Origin: Elephas maximus indicus
Lineage: Eukaryota > Chordata > Mammalia > Proboscidea > Elephantidae
Direction of reading: 5' to 3'
Assembly (NCBI RefSeq): GCF_024166365.1
Contig: NC_064846.1
Location: 30,525,866-30,589,865 of the forward strand
Length of the DNA stretch: 64,000 bases
The notes beneath the pieces were generated by a model that saw only the letters and a program-made list of their open reading frames with translations, searched no databases and had not been told where the DNA came from. Below, piece by piece: positions 1 to 10,687 of the stretch; within the stretch, counting starts at the first letter, position 1, and the number at the start of each line of letters is the position of its first letter. A program made the translations under genes and the position numbers.

Positions 1-2310
1 TCCCTCTTTTTGATTACTGTGATCTTTTACATATTGACTTCAATGATTCCCTGTTTTGAGCATTTTTTTTTAATTAATCTTAATTTGTTTTTGTGATTTC
101 CCCATTTGAGTTGATATCAGGATGTTCTGTTCTGTGACCTTGTGTTGTGCTGGTATCTGATATTATTGGTTTTCTGATCAATTTCCTTTAGTATTTCTTG
201 CAGCTTTGGTTTGGTTTTTGCAAATTCTCTAAGCTTGTGTTTATCTGTAAATATCTTAATTTCGCCTTCATATTTCAGAGAGAGTTTTGCTGGATATATG
301 ATCCTTGGCTGGCAGTTTTTCTCCTTCAGTGTTCTGTATATGTCATCCCATTCCCTTCTTGCCTGCATGGTTTCTGCTGAGCAGTCTGAACTTATTGATT
401 CTCCATTGTAGGAGACCTTTCTTTTATCCCTGGCTGCTTTTAAAATTTTCTTTTTATCTTTGGTTTTGGCAAGTTTGATGATAATATGTCTTGGTGATTT
501 TCTTTTTGGATCAATCTTAAATGGGGTTCGATGAGCATCTTGGATAGATATCCTTTCATCTTTCATGATGTCAGGGAAGTTTTCTGCCAACAGATCTTCA
601 ACTATTCTCTCTGTGTTTTCTGTTGTCCCTCCCTGTTCTGGGACTCCAATCACACACAAGTTATTCTTCTTGATAGAGTCCCACATGATTCTTAGGGTTT
701 CTTCATTTTTTTTAATTCTTTTATCTGATTTTTTTTCAGCTATATTGGTGTTAATTCCCTGGTCCTCCAGATGTCCCAGTCTGCATTCTAATTGCTCGAG
801 TCTGCTCCTCTGACTTCCTATTGCGTTGTCTAATTCTGTAATTTTATTGTTAATCTTTTGGATTTCTGAATGCTGTCTCTCTATGGATTCTTGCAACTTA
901 TTAATTTTTCCACTATGTTCTTGATTAATCTTTTTGAGTTCTTCAACTGCTTTATCAGTGTGTTCCTTGGCTTTTTCTGTAGATTGCCTTATTTCATTTC
1001 TGAGGTCATCCCTGATGTCTTGAAGCATTCTGTAAATTAGTTTTTTATATTCTGTATCTGGCAATTCCAGGATTGTATCTTCATTTGGGAAAGATTTTGA
1101 TTCTTTAGTTTGGGGAGTTGTAGAAGCAGTCATGGTCTGCTTCTTTATGTGGTTTGATATCGACTGCTGTCTCCAAGCCGTCACTAAGATATTGTAGTGA
1201 TTTATTCTATACTTGCTCACTGAGTCTTATCTTTTTTTGTTTTCTTTCAATATACGTAGATGGGCTACTAGATTGCGCTGTCTTGATTGTTGTAGCCCTT
1301 GACTCACTTGTGTCCTATTACCAGCTGGTTTGGGCTGTTACCAGATATATAAGCCTGAGTCCATTCACTATTCTTGGGTAGAATCTGATTTTGGGTCCAC
1401 CTAGAAAAGTAGTGGTGATAGCTGTGTGCACCAGATCTTAGGCCCCCAATGCAAGTACCTCTACAGATTGGTAGGTGTGACCCTCCTTAGACCCCTAAGG
1501 CAGGAGGCTGGGTGGTCTGGGGGGAGCTTCAGCCCTCAGTTCCCTGTTGTGGGTCAGTGAGGGCTCTGTTGAATACGCAGAGATATCAGACCTGGGAAAC
1601 TTGTCTTTCCAGTAAATCCACTAAAACAATTGCAGTCAGGTCCTTATCAGAAATGCCTTTGCATTATAATAGCCACCTTGTTCCCTGTAGGGATGAAAGC
1701 CCGAGACTGTGGATCACATATGCTTGGCTGGAGCTGGTTCTGTGTTTTTAGTCCAGTTAGGGAAGGATTTTTGGTCCCTGGGTTTTTTGTGGTTGCTTCT
1801 CTCAGGCCGGAAGAATGGGGTAGGAAAAGACCAAAAAAAAAAAAAGGAAAAGAAAAACCGCGGAGCAGTTCTCCCTCTGGCTCAGAAAGTTCCAATGTTA
1901 ATGAAGCCGCCTGGGAAGGGGAGGGGAGGGTTCGGATAAACAGGAGAGAGTAGCACCCCAGAATATAGACAAAGTTACTTATCTTGCTTGGGATGACTGT
2001 TTTATCTGAGATTCCAGACGGGCGCGTCGACTGTGTGTGCTGGGTGGGTAGAGATTGTCCCCGATGGTCAGGCTCACGTCCCATGCTTGCGCTGTCTCAG
2101 AAGCCACGGTTAGTTCCTCTGCTCCCAGTCCAAAGCCCAGTGCCAAGTTTCCCCAGCTGGGACACCGCACTCCCGGCTCCTAAACCAGTCGCTGCCTCCC
2201 GGTGACTTCTCCTCCTGTCAGCCGTGTTGCTGTGCTGCCTGCGCGCACTGGCTTGAACTGTACTTTTGAGTCTCTTGGTAAGTTTCTTCATGCTCAAGAA
2301 GGTTCAGAGA
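1..2310 (-). mobile_element. LINE-1, 5' portion (5'UTR + ORF1), reverse strand, cut by window edge
   Basis: The reverse strand reads as an L1 from about 2310 down to the window edge: a GC-rich, CpG-containing 5' leader (about 1134-2310), then an open ORF1 (117-1133), then the start of the inter-ORF region. ORF2 would lie beyond position 1 and cannot be judged. The leader contains a purine-rich A/G stretch near 1835-1860 and several non-conserved ORFs that I regard as leader noise. The 5' boundary near 2300-2310 is an estimate, taken from the drop in GC into AT-rich flank. I could not find a target-site duplication because the 3' end is outside. An open ORF1 suggests a relatively young copy. 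Confidence 0.85.
117..1133 (-). CDS. L1 ORF1 protein (RNA-binding, nucleic-acid chaperone), open frame of 338 codons
   Basis: The product coats L1 RNA in cytoplasmic ribonucleoprotein particles and aids target-primed reverse transcription. Residue order from the chosen Met: a basic N-terminal tail rich in Thr, Ser and Lys; a long coiled coil of heptads (about residues 40-150) with repeated Glu/Lys/Leu; an RRM-like domain opening with 'NLCVIGVPEQGG'; then a C-terminal domain containing 'SAETMQARREWDDI' and 'IIYPAKLSL', both hallmark ORF1p segments. I chose the Met at 1133 because its context is strong (A at -3), the same Met is conserved in the older L1 at 23.8 kb, and it gives 338 residues, the length of human ORF1p. 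The frame is open 29 codons further upstream to 1220. In the older L1 a Met lies at residue 15 of that extension, where this copy reads ACG. No stop or frameshift is seen. Mobility depends on the unseen ORF2. Confidence 0.85.
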   Translation of the reverse strand: MTASTTPQTKESKSFPNEDTILELPDTEYKKLIYRMLQDIRDDLRNEIRQSTEKAKEHTDKAVEELKKINQEHSGKINKLQESIERQHSEIQKINNKITELDNAIGSQRSRLEQLECRLGHLEDQGINTNIAEKKSDKRIKKNEETLRIMWDSIKKNNLCVIGVPEQGGTTENTERIVEDLLAENFPDIMKDERISIQDAHRTPFKIDPKRKSPRHIIIKLAKTKDKKKILKAARDKRKVSYNGESISSDCSAETMQARREWDDIYRTLKEKNCQPRIIYPAKLSLKYEGEIKIFTDKHKLREFAKTKPKLQEILKEIDQKTNNIRYQHNTRSQNRTS

Positions 2311-3045
2311 CTATAAATTATTCATCTCTACATCTCAACCCTTCCTTTAGGCTCTACCAAAGTGCTTGTGTTTGTTGAATGACGGAAGAGAGCAAAGGAG
2401 AGAATAGTTATGCTTTGCACCAGACAAGGAATTTGTCTACTTCCATGTGTAAACACAGCTTAATATATATTATTGGATGCTAAGGATTTCAATAAAATGT
2501 TTCAAGTTTGACTATCTTTCTTTTGCTAGTCTTCACTTAAAAGGTTGTTCATGAGCTATGCCCATGTTCCTCATGAATTAATCTGCAGCCTCTTTAGTGT
2601 GTTTAACTTTCATTTAAGACCCAGATCATAACTACTGAGAGTGTCAGTGGAAAAGGTTTAACAGCAAGCATGGTATGTAAATTTTTAGTTGAAAATAATT
2701 TTATTTTTAAAAGTTGACTTATGTATGAAGTTCACTTTGTACGTTCCCTATAACCCTTTTAGTTTTTGCATCATAAAAGTAAAGCCATCTTCGTGAGTTA
2801 TAAATTATTGTCCTCAGAAACACTATCAGCACGCAGATGTTTGTTTATTAGGTGTACTGGTAGCTGCCTTATGAGTTGTTTCTTTGAATATCATCTAGTC
2901 TTAAGATCTCAAACCAATAGTTTGTCTCACTAATTCTCATAGTTTTTTTTATAAGGTACAGACAAGTATGAGATGACTGTCCTCTCTTTAGGATGAAATA
3001 AAAGACTTCCCCGACACTATGGATGCTTTGAATCATCACTTAAGT
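2311..3045. other. AT-rich intergenic sequence, nothing recognised
   Basis: I see no gene, no clear repeat family and no RNA gene here. The base composition falls abruptly from that of the L1 leader. Confidence 0.5.
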
Positions 3046-3420
3046 TCAGTTTATCAAATATATATTGATCACATAGTCTGTTCTGGGCAATGTGTCTAGG
3101 TTTGAGGATACAAAGATGAATAAAACATGGTGCCTGTCTTCTTGGATCATATAGTGATTGAGGCAGCCAAGTATACACATCATTTTGATATAATCTGTTG
3201 AGTATTCTGAAAGAGATATGTGCAGGATGGTATTGGATCCCTGAAGAGGGGACTTTGACTAGTCTGAGGCGGAGGCTAGGTAAGCTAAGAGATACCTGAA
3301 GAGATAATGCCTAAGCTATTGAAAGATGAGTAGAAGACAGACCAAAGAGGACATGAAAAGGCATGGAGCTATGTGGAGCAGCAGGGAGAAAGGTGTAAAT
3401 GCACAGATGTGGTTAAAAGG
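3046..3420 (+). repeat. LINE-2 (L2) 3' fragment
   Basis: The segment follows the typical L2 3' region: an opening like '...tattgatcacatagtctgttctgggcaatgtg', then a 'gaataaaacatggtgcctgtc' type block, and a later 'ggcatggagctatgtggagcagcagg' block. The copy is old and diverged. No open frame survives. Confidence 0.6.
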
Positions 3421-3937
3421 AAGGTCACTTCTTCCAGTGTGTGATATGGCAATGAACCAAGAATGCTTTCTGAAGAAGAGAAGACTTCCCAAATGAGGTA
3501 AAGTTTGATAGAAGTCTTAAAGCATGAGTGAGTCAAACAAAGAATTGAGAAAGAATGTTTGTTTTCTAAGTGGAAAGAACAGTGCTTGAAGATTGTGTTT
3601 ATAAGCTTACTTGACGTCTATTTGCATGGCATCGATCAAAATGAATTTAAGAATCAATGGTCCCTTTTGTTTTCCATTCTGTAGACTGTAAGTAGTTAAT
3701 GCATCAATTTCTACTTCTCCGAACTCTGAGTAAATTCATAGGAACATAAAATTGCAAAACTGAAAGAAATTTTGATATTACCTCATTCAGACCCTAATGT
3801 TCCAGATGAAGAAATTGAGATGAAGGGCTATATGACTTGTAAAGGGGGAGTTGTCTGTTATTTGCAGTCTTAGTAAGATCCAATACTCCCTATATCAGTA
3901 GAAAAACTTAAAAACAGAAGTGTTTTTGTACTACCTG

Positions 3938-4129
3938 TCACCATCAAGTCAATTTCGACTCATACTGACCATCTAGGACAGAGTAGAACTATTCCATAGC
4001 GTTTCCAGGCTGTAATCTTTAATGAAGCCGACTGCTACATCTTTTTCCTGTGGAACAGCTGGTGGATTTGAGCCACCAACCTTTTGACTAGCAGCTGAAT
4101 GTTTAACCACTGCACCACCACGGCTCCTT
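3938..4129 (-). repeat. AfroSINE, long variant, reverse strand
   Basis: Read on the reverse strand it starts 'ggagccgtggtggtgcagtgg', has the tRNA-like A/B box region and ends with the RTE-like tail next to 'gagtcgaaattgactt'. It carries the extra internal module ('gctgtaatctttaatgaagc' on the + strand) also present in the copies at 31942, 52038 and 53996. The copy is diverged. Confidence 0.85.
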
Positions 4130-4162
4130 ATTTTCATATTGCATCCCTCAATTCAGGTGGAT

Positions 4163-4335
4163 TGCCATTAGAGGCAACACGGTATAGTGGTTAGAAGTGT
4201 TGGCTCAAGGATCAAAATATGTGTGCTTTCACCACTTGCAGGATGATTAACTTTAGGCAGATGATATTTCTCTTTCTTCAGATTCCTCAACTACAAAATG
4301 GGGGATAATAATGTAAAGCGTTTAGATCAGCGTAA
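4163..4335 (+). repeat. MIR SINE
   Basis: It contains the MIR head ('acacggtatagtggttagaa'), the core and the 'tcctcaactacaaaatggg' segment in order. It is ancient, and followed at about 4420 by a short (TG)n tract. Confidence 0.75.
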
Positions 4336-4502
4336 GGCCACATGTGAGGGCCCTAAACACTGATAACTTGCGGTGCTCCCCTCCCCCAGTTTACTCATGC
4401 ATTTAAACAGGATATGTGATTTTTATATGTGTGTGTGTGTCTTAGCTATCCATGATGTAACTTTTTTCTTTTTAACATGACTATAATATTAATAATATTA
4501 AT

Positions 4503-4674
4503 GGAAACCCTGGTGGCGTAGCGTTTAAGTGCTACAGCTGCTAACCAAAAGGTCGGCAGTTCAAATCCACCAGGCGCTCCTTGGAAACTCTATGGGGCAG
4601 TTCTACTCTGACCTATAGGGTCGCTATGAGTTGGAATTGACTCGACGGCAACGGGTTTGGTTTTTTTTTTTTTA
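4503..4674 (+). repeat. AfroSINE, well preserved, with exact target-site duplication
   Basis: The element starts 'ggaaaccctggtggcgtagc', has an A-box-like 'tggcgtagcg' and a B-box-like 'ggtcggcagttcaaatcc', and ends 'cgacggcaacgggtttgg' plus a T-run. It is flanked by the exact 12-bp direct repeat 'aataatattaat' at 4491-4502 and 4675-4686, so its ends are certain. It is one of the least decayed AfroSINEs in the window. Confidence 0.95.
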
Positions 4675-5129
4675 AATAATATTAATGATTGAACACTAAA
4701 GTGGTGCATGCTATTTTAGCAGAACAAATGTATTAAAAACTTTTAGGGGATGCAGGGTATTAAGATTTTTACTATATACCACATTTTTCTACAAAAAGAA
4801 TATTCCACGTGTTCTACAACAAAGAAAATGAGTCAGTGAACTTAGTTGTTTCAACAATCAATGCAAAATTCTGTTCATCTCCCACAATGAAAAAATGGCT
4901 TTTACCACTTTTGCTTTAAACAGCTCATACTTCAGTTTTGATGCTGGTTTCATAATAAATCAACAAATGAAAAAATGTCATAAAAGAAAATTTAATGCTC
5001 AGGAAACAAATATTACAACAAATTACTATAATTTATTTTTAGATAGATCTTTCACCTCTAACATGTTATAATTAAAAACATTTCTTCCTGTTCTTTGCTC
5101 TTACAAATTCTTCAGTGATTTTGTCACAG

Positions 5130-7250
5130 TTAAGCTACCGAACAATATCTACTTCCATACATAATAAGGATAGTGAATCGATTCTTTCTGGAATCATTGT
5201 ATGCTGAGGGTTTTTGAGCCTCTTTAGGGATGAAAATGAGTGTTCTGTTGTGCAGTTTGTGATCAGTAAAATTAATGCAACATTGGGAAATGCACATTGT
5301 ATTTCATCTTCTATTAAGGAATCATACATGCCTACATGAGTAAAATTTTTCTTTCCTGAATCTTTAGACTTAGTTCTCATGTTTGAATGAAACTGTAACA
5401 CTTCTCCCTAAAGGTTTGCATTTAAGTCATCAGGATAAGTCTTCACAAAATTCTTGGATGCCTTCATGCATTCTTCATCAGGTATATCCACATTGTTTAA
5501 GAAGAAAAATCCATTTGAAAGAAGTTCATACACTTTCACCCTTCTTTTCATGCAAGATTCAAGTGTGTCAATGATGGCGTAGTATGTGGTTACATGAAAT
5601 TGATCTCTAGCACTCAATACTTCTGGAGTACTTCCATCATTTACTTATTTCTTTCTAATGCTTCTGAGACGGAGAACTGCTTCATTATCGGTGTTTGGTA
5701 GTATATGTTTTGTTGTGTTTTCACAATATTCTCTTAAATTATGTAAATATCCTGTTAATGACTAGTAGAGATCTGTAGAGATCTGTGCATGTCTTTAAAT
5801 TTACCTCTGAATCTTGGAGAAGATTTCATCCAATGAAAATGCTGCAATATATTATTCCACATAACCAACATAAATGCCTACTCTAGTGTTTGCATTTTGT
5901 TGGCGATGTTTTCAGCTTATCTTTTGGTATTTCCTTTTTGTGTCTGGTCTTCAGCAATATTTTTAAGGGATCTAGAATCTGAGTGTATGATTCCAGAATT
6001 GCAATCATTATCACTGCATGCCCTAAGGTATATTAGAAAGACATTTTAATATTTGATCATTGCCTAAATATGTTTTAATAACTGCCCATCAGTGAGTAGA
6101 GGTGGCAAAAAATGTGTAGAATAGCTAAACAGTAGAAAAAAATCAACTGCTCCCGGACAACTATCTACTGCACTACATCCTACAAGACTAAGTGAATATG
6201 CAGCACATGATATGAAAACAGCATGTTCATTATGTTATAAAATTTTCTGTTGCATGCATTTATAATGAATGCCCTGATATACTGGCAACATTGTCATAGG
6301 ACTGGCCTCTTCACTTAGAAAAAACAATTTTGCAAACTTCACAGAAATAGTCAAGTACCTGATCTGCAATTTCTTCACCAGTATGACTTTTTAAGCTAGA
6401 AAATGTGATAAAATGCTAGACAAGTTTTCCATCTGTTGGCGATACGTATCTTAAAACAATACTTAGCTGGTATGTATGTATCAGAAAAATCAGAAGTGGA
6501 ATCTACATACAGATGGAAATATCGAGCTATACTTATTTCACTGAAAATAGTTGATCAGGCTTTATCACTTATTAAGTTTATTAACTCTTCACACATTGTT
6601 TTAGACATATACCAAGGCTTGCCCTTTCCTGTGTTGCCATATTTTGAGATGTGACCTGCTAAAAGTGGATAAAGCTGAGCAACAAGCTGAAGTAAACCCC
6701 CAAAATTTCCTTTTTGTGAACACCCAAACATTTCATTTTTTCCTCAAAAAGATAGCCCATGTTCAGAGATTGTTATAATGACAGTAACAATGCATTATAA
6801 AGCAGCTTTCCAATACTGACGTTCTTCATTAATTGGTGCTTCCAGTTGATGAGTTAAGCCAAAACCATGTCTTCTGTTTAAACATAATCTTTGTGAATTG
6901 AACTGTTTTCATGTTTATCAATCATATTTGAGTGGTGTCACTCACTAAGTCCATCCGTAGCAAATCAAGAATTAAACGATTTAGGACTGAGTAGTTTGGA
7001 AGCAAAACAATGTACAGAGCCAACTGATAGAGAATATAGTAGCCACACCTTCTTACAATTTTCACAATTAGCTTTGCACCATAGAAATATATTTTGGCTA
7101 CAGAATTTTGTTTTTTCACCATTCAGAAATTTTCAATGTAAATTTTTTTTCTTTTTTCCTTCTTCGAGCCTAGGAAATTCATCCCACGAGGAGTTTGGCT
7201 ATATCTAAGACGTTGTCCTGACTGTGGCCCTTGTGTGCTGTATTGTCTGT
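5130..7250 (-). pseudogene. hAT-type DNA transposon transposase relic
   Basis: On the reverse strand, near 5401-5135, the translation contains 'TEHSFSSLKRLKN' followed by 'MIPERIDSLSLL'. This is the C-terminal hAT dimerisation signature (a TERSFS..R.K...R..M...RL..L core). The upstream piece at 5617-5408 carries 'TTYYAIIDTLESCMKRR' and a 'YPDDLN' segment typical of Zaphod/ZMYM-like hAT transposases. Further decayed parts extend to about 7200. The frame is broken by many stops and shifts, so no active transposase is encoded. I could not locate the terminal inverted repeats or the 8-bp duplication, so the boundaries are approximate. A fragment of a domesticated hAT gene is possible, but the decay argues against it. 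Confidence 0.7.
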
Positions 7251-7481
7251 ATTAGTATATAAGCATCAACTACATTTATGTATGTAGAAATATCCACCAC
7301 CAAACCTATACCTGCAGGTGGGTGTGTTCCCTTACAACCTCCCATACCTCTTGGTCGACACAAATTTTCCAATGATGTACTGTGATGTTGACAATCACCT
7401 GACCCTCTTTTGATCCAGTAATTTACTTCACTAGAAGAAAAATTATTCTACAAAGCAGGGTCTGTATTTCTGTTATCCACC

Positions 7482-8535
7482 ATGCATCGGTCAGTTTGTC
7501 ATACTGTGGTAGTGGCTTGCCTGTTGCTATGATGTTGGAAGCTATGCCACTAGTATTTCAGATACCTACGAGGTCACCCATGGCAGACAGGTTTCAGCAG
7601 AGCTTCCAAACTAAGATAGACTAGGAAGAAGAGTCTGGTGGTCTACTTCTGAAAAAATAGGCCAGTGAAAACCTTATGAATAACACAGAACATTGTCTGA
7701 TATAGTGTAGGAAGATGAGCCCCACAGGTTGGAAGCCTCCTCAAAGCAGAGTCAACATTAATGACATGGATGAAGTCAAGCTTTTGGGACCGTCATTTGC
7801 TGATGTGGCACGGCTAAAAATGAGAAGAAACAGCTGCAAACATCCATTAATAATAGGAACGGGGAATGTATGAAGTATGAATCTAGGAAAATTGGAACTC
7901 ATCAAAAATGAAATGGAGCACATAAAGATAGATATCGTAGGTATTTGTGAGCTGAAATGGACTGGAATTAGCCATTTTGAATCAGAAAATCATATGATCT
8001 ACTATGCCAGAAACGACGACTTGAAGATAAACGTCATCGCATTCATTGTCAAAAAGAACATTTCAAGATCTATTCTGCAGTACAACACGGTCAGTGATCC
8101 ATATACCCACAAGGAAGTCCAGACAATATGACTATTATTCAAATATACACACTAAACACTAATGCCAAAGATGAGAAAACTGAAGATTCTTACCAACTTC
8201 TGCAGTCAAATTGATCAAACATGCAATCGAGATGCACTGATAGTTATTGGTGATTGGAATGCAAAAGTTGGAAACAAAGAAGAAAGATCAGTAATTGGAA
8301 AATGTGACCCTGGTGACAGAAATGACGTGGAAGATTGCATGATCGAATTTTGCAATATAATAAACTTCTTCATTGCAAATACCATTTTTTCAACAACATA
8401 AATGCAACTATACACGTGTACCTCACCAGATGGAAAACACAGGAATCAAATCGACTACATCTGCAGAAAGAGAAGACGGAAAAGCTCAGCATCATCAGTC
8501 AGAACAAGGTCAGGGACTTTGTCTGGGCAATGAAA
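7482..8535 (+). mobile_element. RTE/BovB-like LINE, 5' half (leader + endonuclease), 3' part missing
   Basis: The start 'ccaccatgcatcggtcagtt' and the following leader match the 5' end of the full-length RTE at 48372-51619 read on the other strand. From about 7877 the translation gives an apurinic-endonuclease domain: 'NLGKLELIKNEMEHIKI', 'DIVGICELKWTGISHF' (with the catalytic-type Glu) and, after a frameshift, 'IVIGDWNAKVGNKEERSV'. Homology stops near 8535, before the reverse transcriptase. Loss of the 3' side is unusual because LINEs are normally 5'-truncated, so a later deletion is likely. Not functional. Confidence 0.85.
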
Positions 8536-8539
8536 AGAA

Positions 8540-10015
8540 AAACTTACTTGATACATAAATGAAAACCTTTTGTGTTAGATAAATATTAATATTTCCAGTA
8601 CTTTTTGAACATTTGCTATGTTAGGACATAGCTCTACTTAAATGCTATACAGTTAAAAAATAATTTGTTTGAATGTATTTCCATGATCTACTTATTCGAG
8701 TTTCCTCACTTTTGCACATCATCTGGGACTGGAGTTCCCATTGGTTGTTTACCAAGGACATGTGCAAGAGCATACCCTTGTGTTTGTATTATGGCAAAGA
8801 GCATTGCTGCCTCCCCTGGCTGGAATTGCTGGATCAGCAGATGTGGATGTAAAAGATGGTACTCTCAAAATGGATCAGAGACCTGTTATGTATTAATATA
8901 ATCCGTCCTTGCCCAGTAATCACTCATGTTGAATCCCATTGCACATTGGGTTAATGTAGGACGAGTTAGACTTGACAGCCCACCCCACCTCTTGTTTATT
9001 AGAAAGAAATTGTATACTCCCAGGAGACCCGCTGAGATAAGGAGTTTCCATTACACAGGAAGGTACTGTAGGAAACAGATGTCAGTGAAGGTGCTGAAGT
9101 GGTAGGGGCCTCATAGCTTAAACAACCTTGTGCACGGGTGCCGTCATAACCTTCTGTGAACCTTATTTCCAGGAGGCATATTCTCACACACTGGAGCTGG
9201 TATCAACTTTGTTTAGTGCCTTGCCAGTTCCGTTCCACTGTAGTGCACACTTTTCCTAGTGTCCTGTACACAGATTCCAAGTTAAAATATTTATAATTGT
9301 CATCATTAACTAAAAATATTACATTTTTACAAATTAAATAACATGAAACACTGGCTAAGGGACATTGGAGTAAAAGTTGAAAATCCGTCTAATACTTTGA
9401 AACATGAAAGGCGTTGCTAGAGTAAACAAGATTGTCCAAGAATCTATTTTTCTTGTTTAAGGCTATAGGAACAGCTATGTGACCCTGCTTTAGATTTCAA
9501 CCTTATATTCCAGCATGCCTACTTTTCAAACAATACAACAGATTAAAGATAAAAGGAAAGCCATATGAATTTTGTACTCTTGAAAAGAAAAATGTATCAG
9601 TACTACCCTGTATGTCAGATGCATAATGGCCTTTGTTCATTTGGCAAACCAAGCTTTAAGGACATTTTTAATCTCAAAAATTTAGCTCTGATATAAATTC
9701 CCTACTCAGTGGATTTTAGACTTTTACTGCAGAGCTTTTGGACATTACATAGCAACATATGACATGAGACACCTCAATGCTTCCAAAGTCATTATATTCA
9801 CTGCTAATGAATTGAAACCTTTAGATCTGTGATGTGGTTCATAAATCAAAGCAACATTTTTTGCACATTTATGTGATCCATAGTTATGCACACAAAAATT
9901 ACCTAAACAGAACAATTACTGTCTCGGGAGAAAATATGAATTTGTTTTGAAATTTAAGTCAGATTTTTTTTTAACTTGCTGTGTTTAGAACTTCAAGTAA
10001 GTCATTTAGAAAATG
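8540..10015. other. Intergenic; unrecognised moderately GC-rich block at about 8690-9270
   Basis: The sequence from 8690 to 9270 is less AT-rich than its flanks and shows short stretches of open frame interrupted by stops. I could not assign it to a gene family or repeat; a decayed processed pseudogene is possible. The rest (9270-10015) is AT-rich with nothing I recognise. Confidence 0.4.
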
Positions 10016-10017
10016 CA

Positions 10018-10680
10018 TTGTTGTGCTGTTGTCAGGTGCCATCGAGTCAGCTCTGACTCATAGCGAACCTATGCACAACAGAACGAAACACTGCCCAGTC
10101 CTGTGCCATCCTTACAATCCTTGTTATGCTTGAGCCCATTGTTGCAGCCACTGTGTCAATCCACCTCGTTGAGGGTCTTCCTCTTTTCCGCTGACCCTAT
10201 ACTTTGCCAAGCATGATGTCCTTCTCCAGGGACTGATCCCTCCTGACAACATGTCCAAAGTATGTAAGATGCAGTCTCGCCATCCTCGCTTCCAAGGAGC
10301 ATTCTAGTTGTACTTCTTCCAAGACAGATTTATTCGTTATTCTGGCAGTCCATGGTATACTCAATATTCTTCGCCAACACCACAATTCAAAGACATCAAT
10401 TCTTCTCTGGTCTTCCTTATTCATTGTCCAGTTTTCATATGCATATGATGCTATTGAAAATACCATGGCTTGGGTGAGGCGCACCTTAGTCTTCAAGGTG
10501 ACATTTTTGCTTTTCAACACTTTAAAGAGGTCCTTGGCAGCAGATTTACCCAATGCAATGCATCTTTTGATTTCTTGACTGCTGCTTCCATGGCTGTTGA
10601 TTGTGGATCCAAGTCAAATGAAATCCTTGACAACTTCAGTCTTTTCTCCGTTTATCATGATGTTGCTTATTGGTCCAGTT
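10018..10680 (-). mobile_element. RTE/BovB-like LINE, 3' end, reverse strand
   Basis: Reverse-strand translation (10553-10197) contains 'SFIASYAYENWTMNKEDQ'-type sequence, 'LWCWRRILSIPWTARI' and 'LTYFGHVVRRDQSLEKDIM', the C-terminal end of the RTE polyprotein. It ends in the RTE 3' tail, whose (TTG/CAA)-rich terminus lies at 10018. Its 5' side stops abruptly at about 10680, where the L1-leader-like block begins. Confidence 0.85.
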
Positions 10681-10687
10681 GTGAGAA

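Noticed and set aside
1647..2084. 145-codon reverse ORF in the L1 leader
   Set aside because: It lies in the L1 5'UTR, has low-complexity stretches (Phe run from an A-tract) and is not conserved in the other L1 leaders of the window.
7482..10680. Forward RTE 5' half (7482-8535) and reverse RTE 3' end (10018-10680) as one twin-primed insertion
   Set aside because: About 1.5 kb of unrelated sequence separates them and the reverse part continues into a different element, so a single inverted insertion is unlikely.
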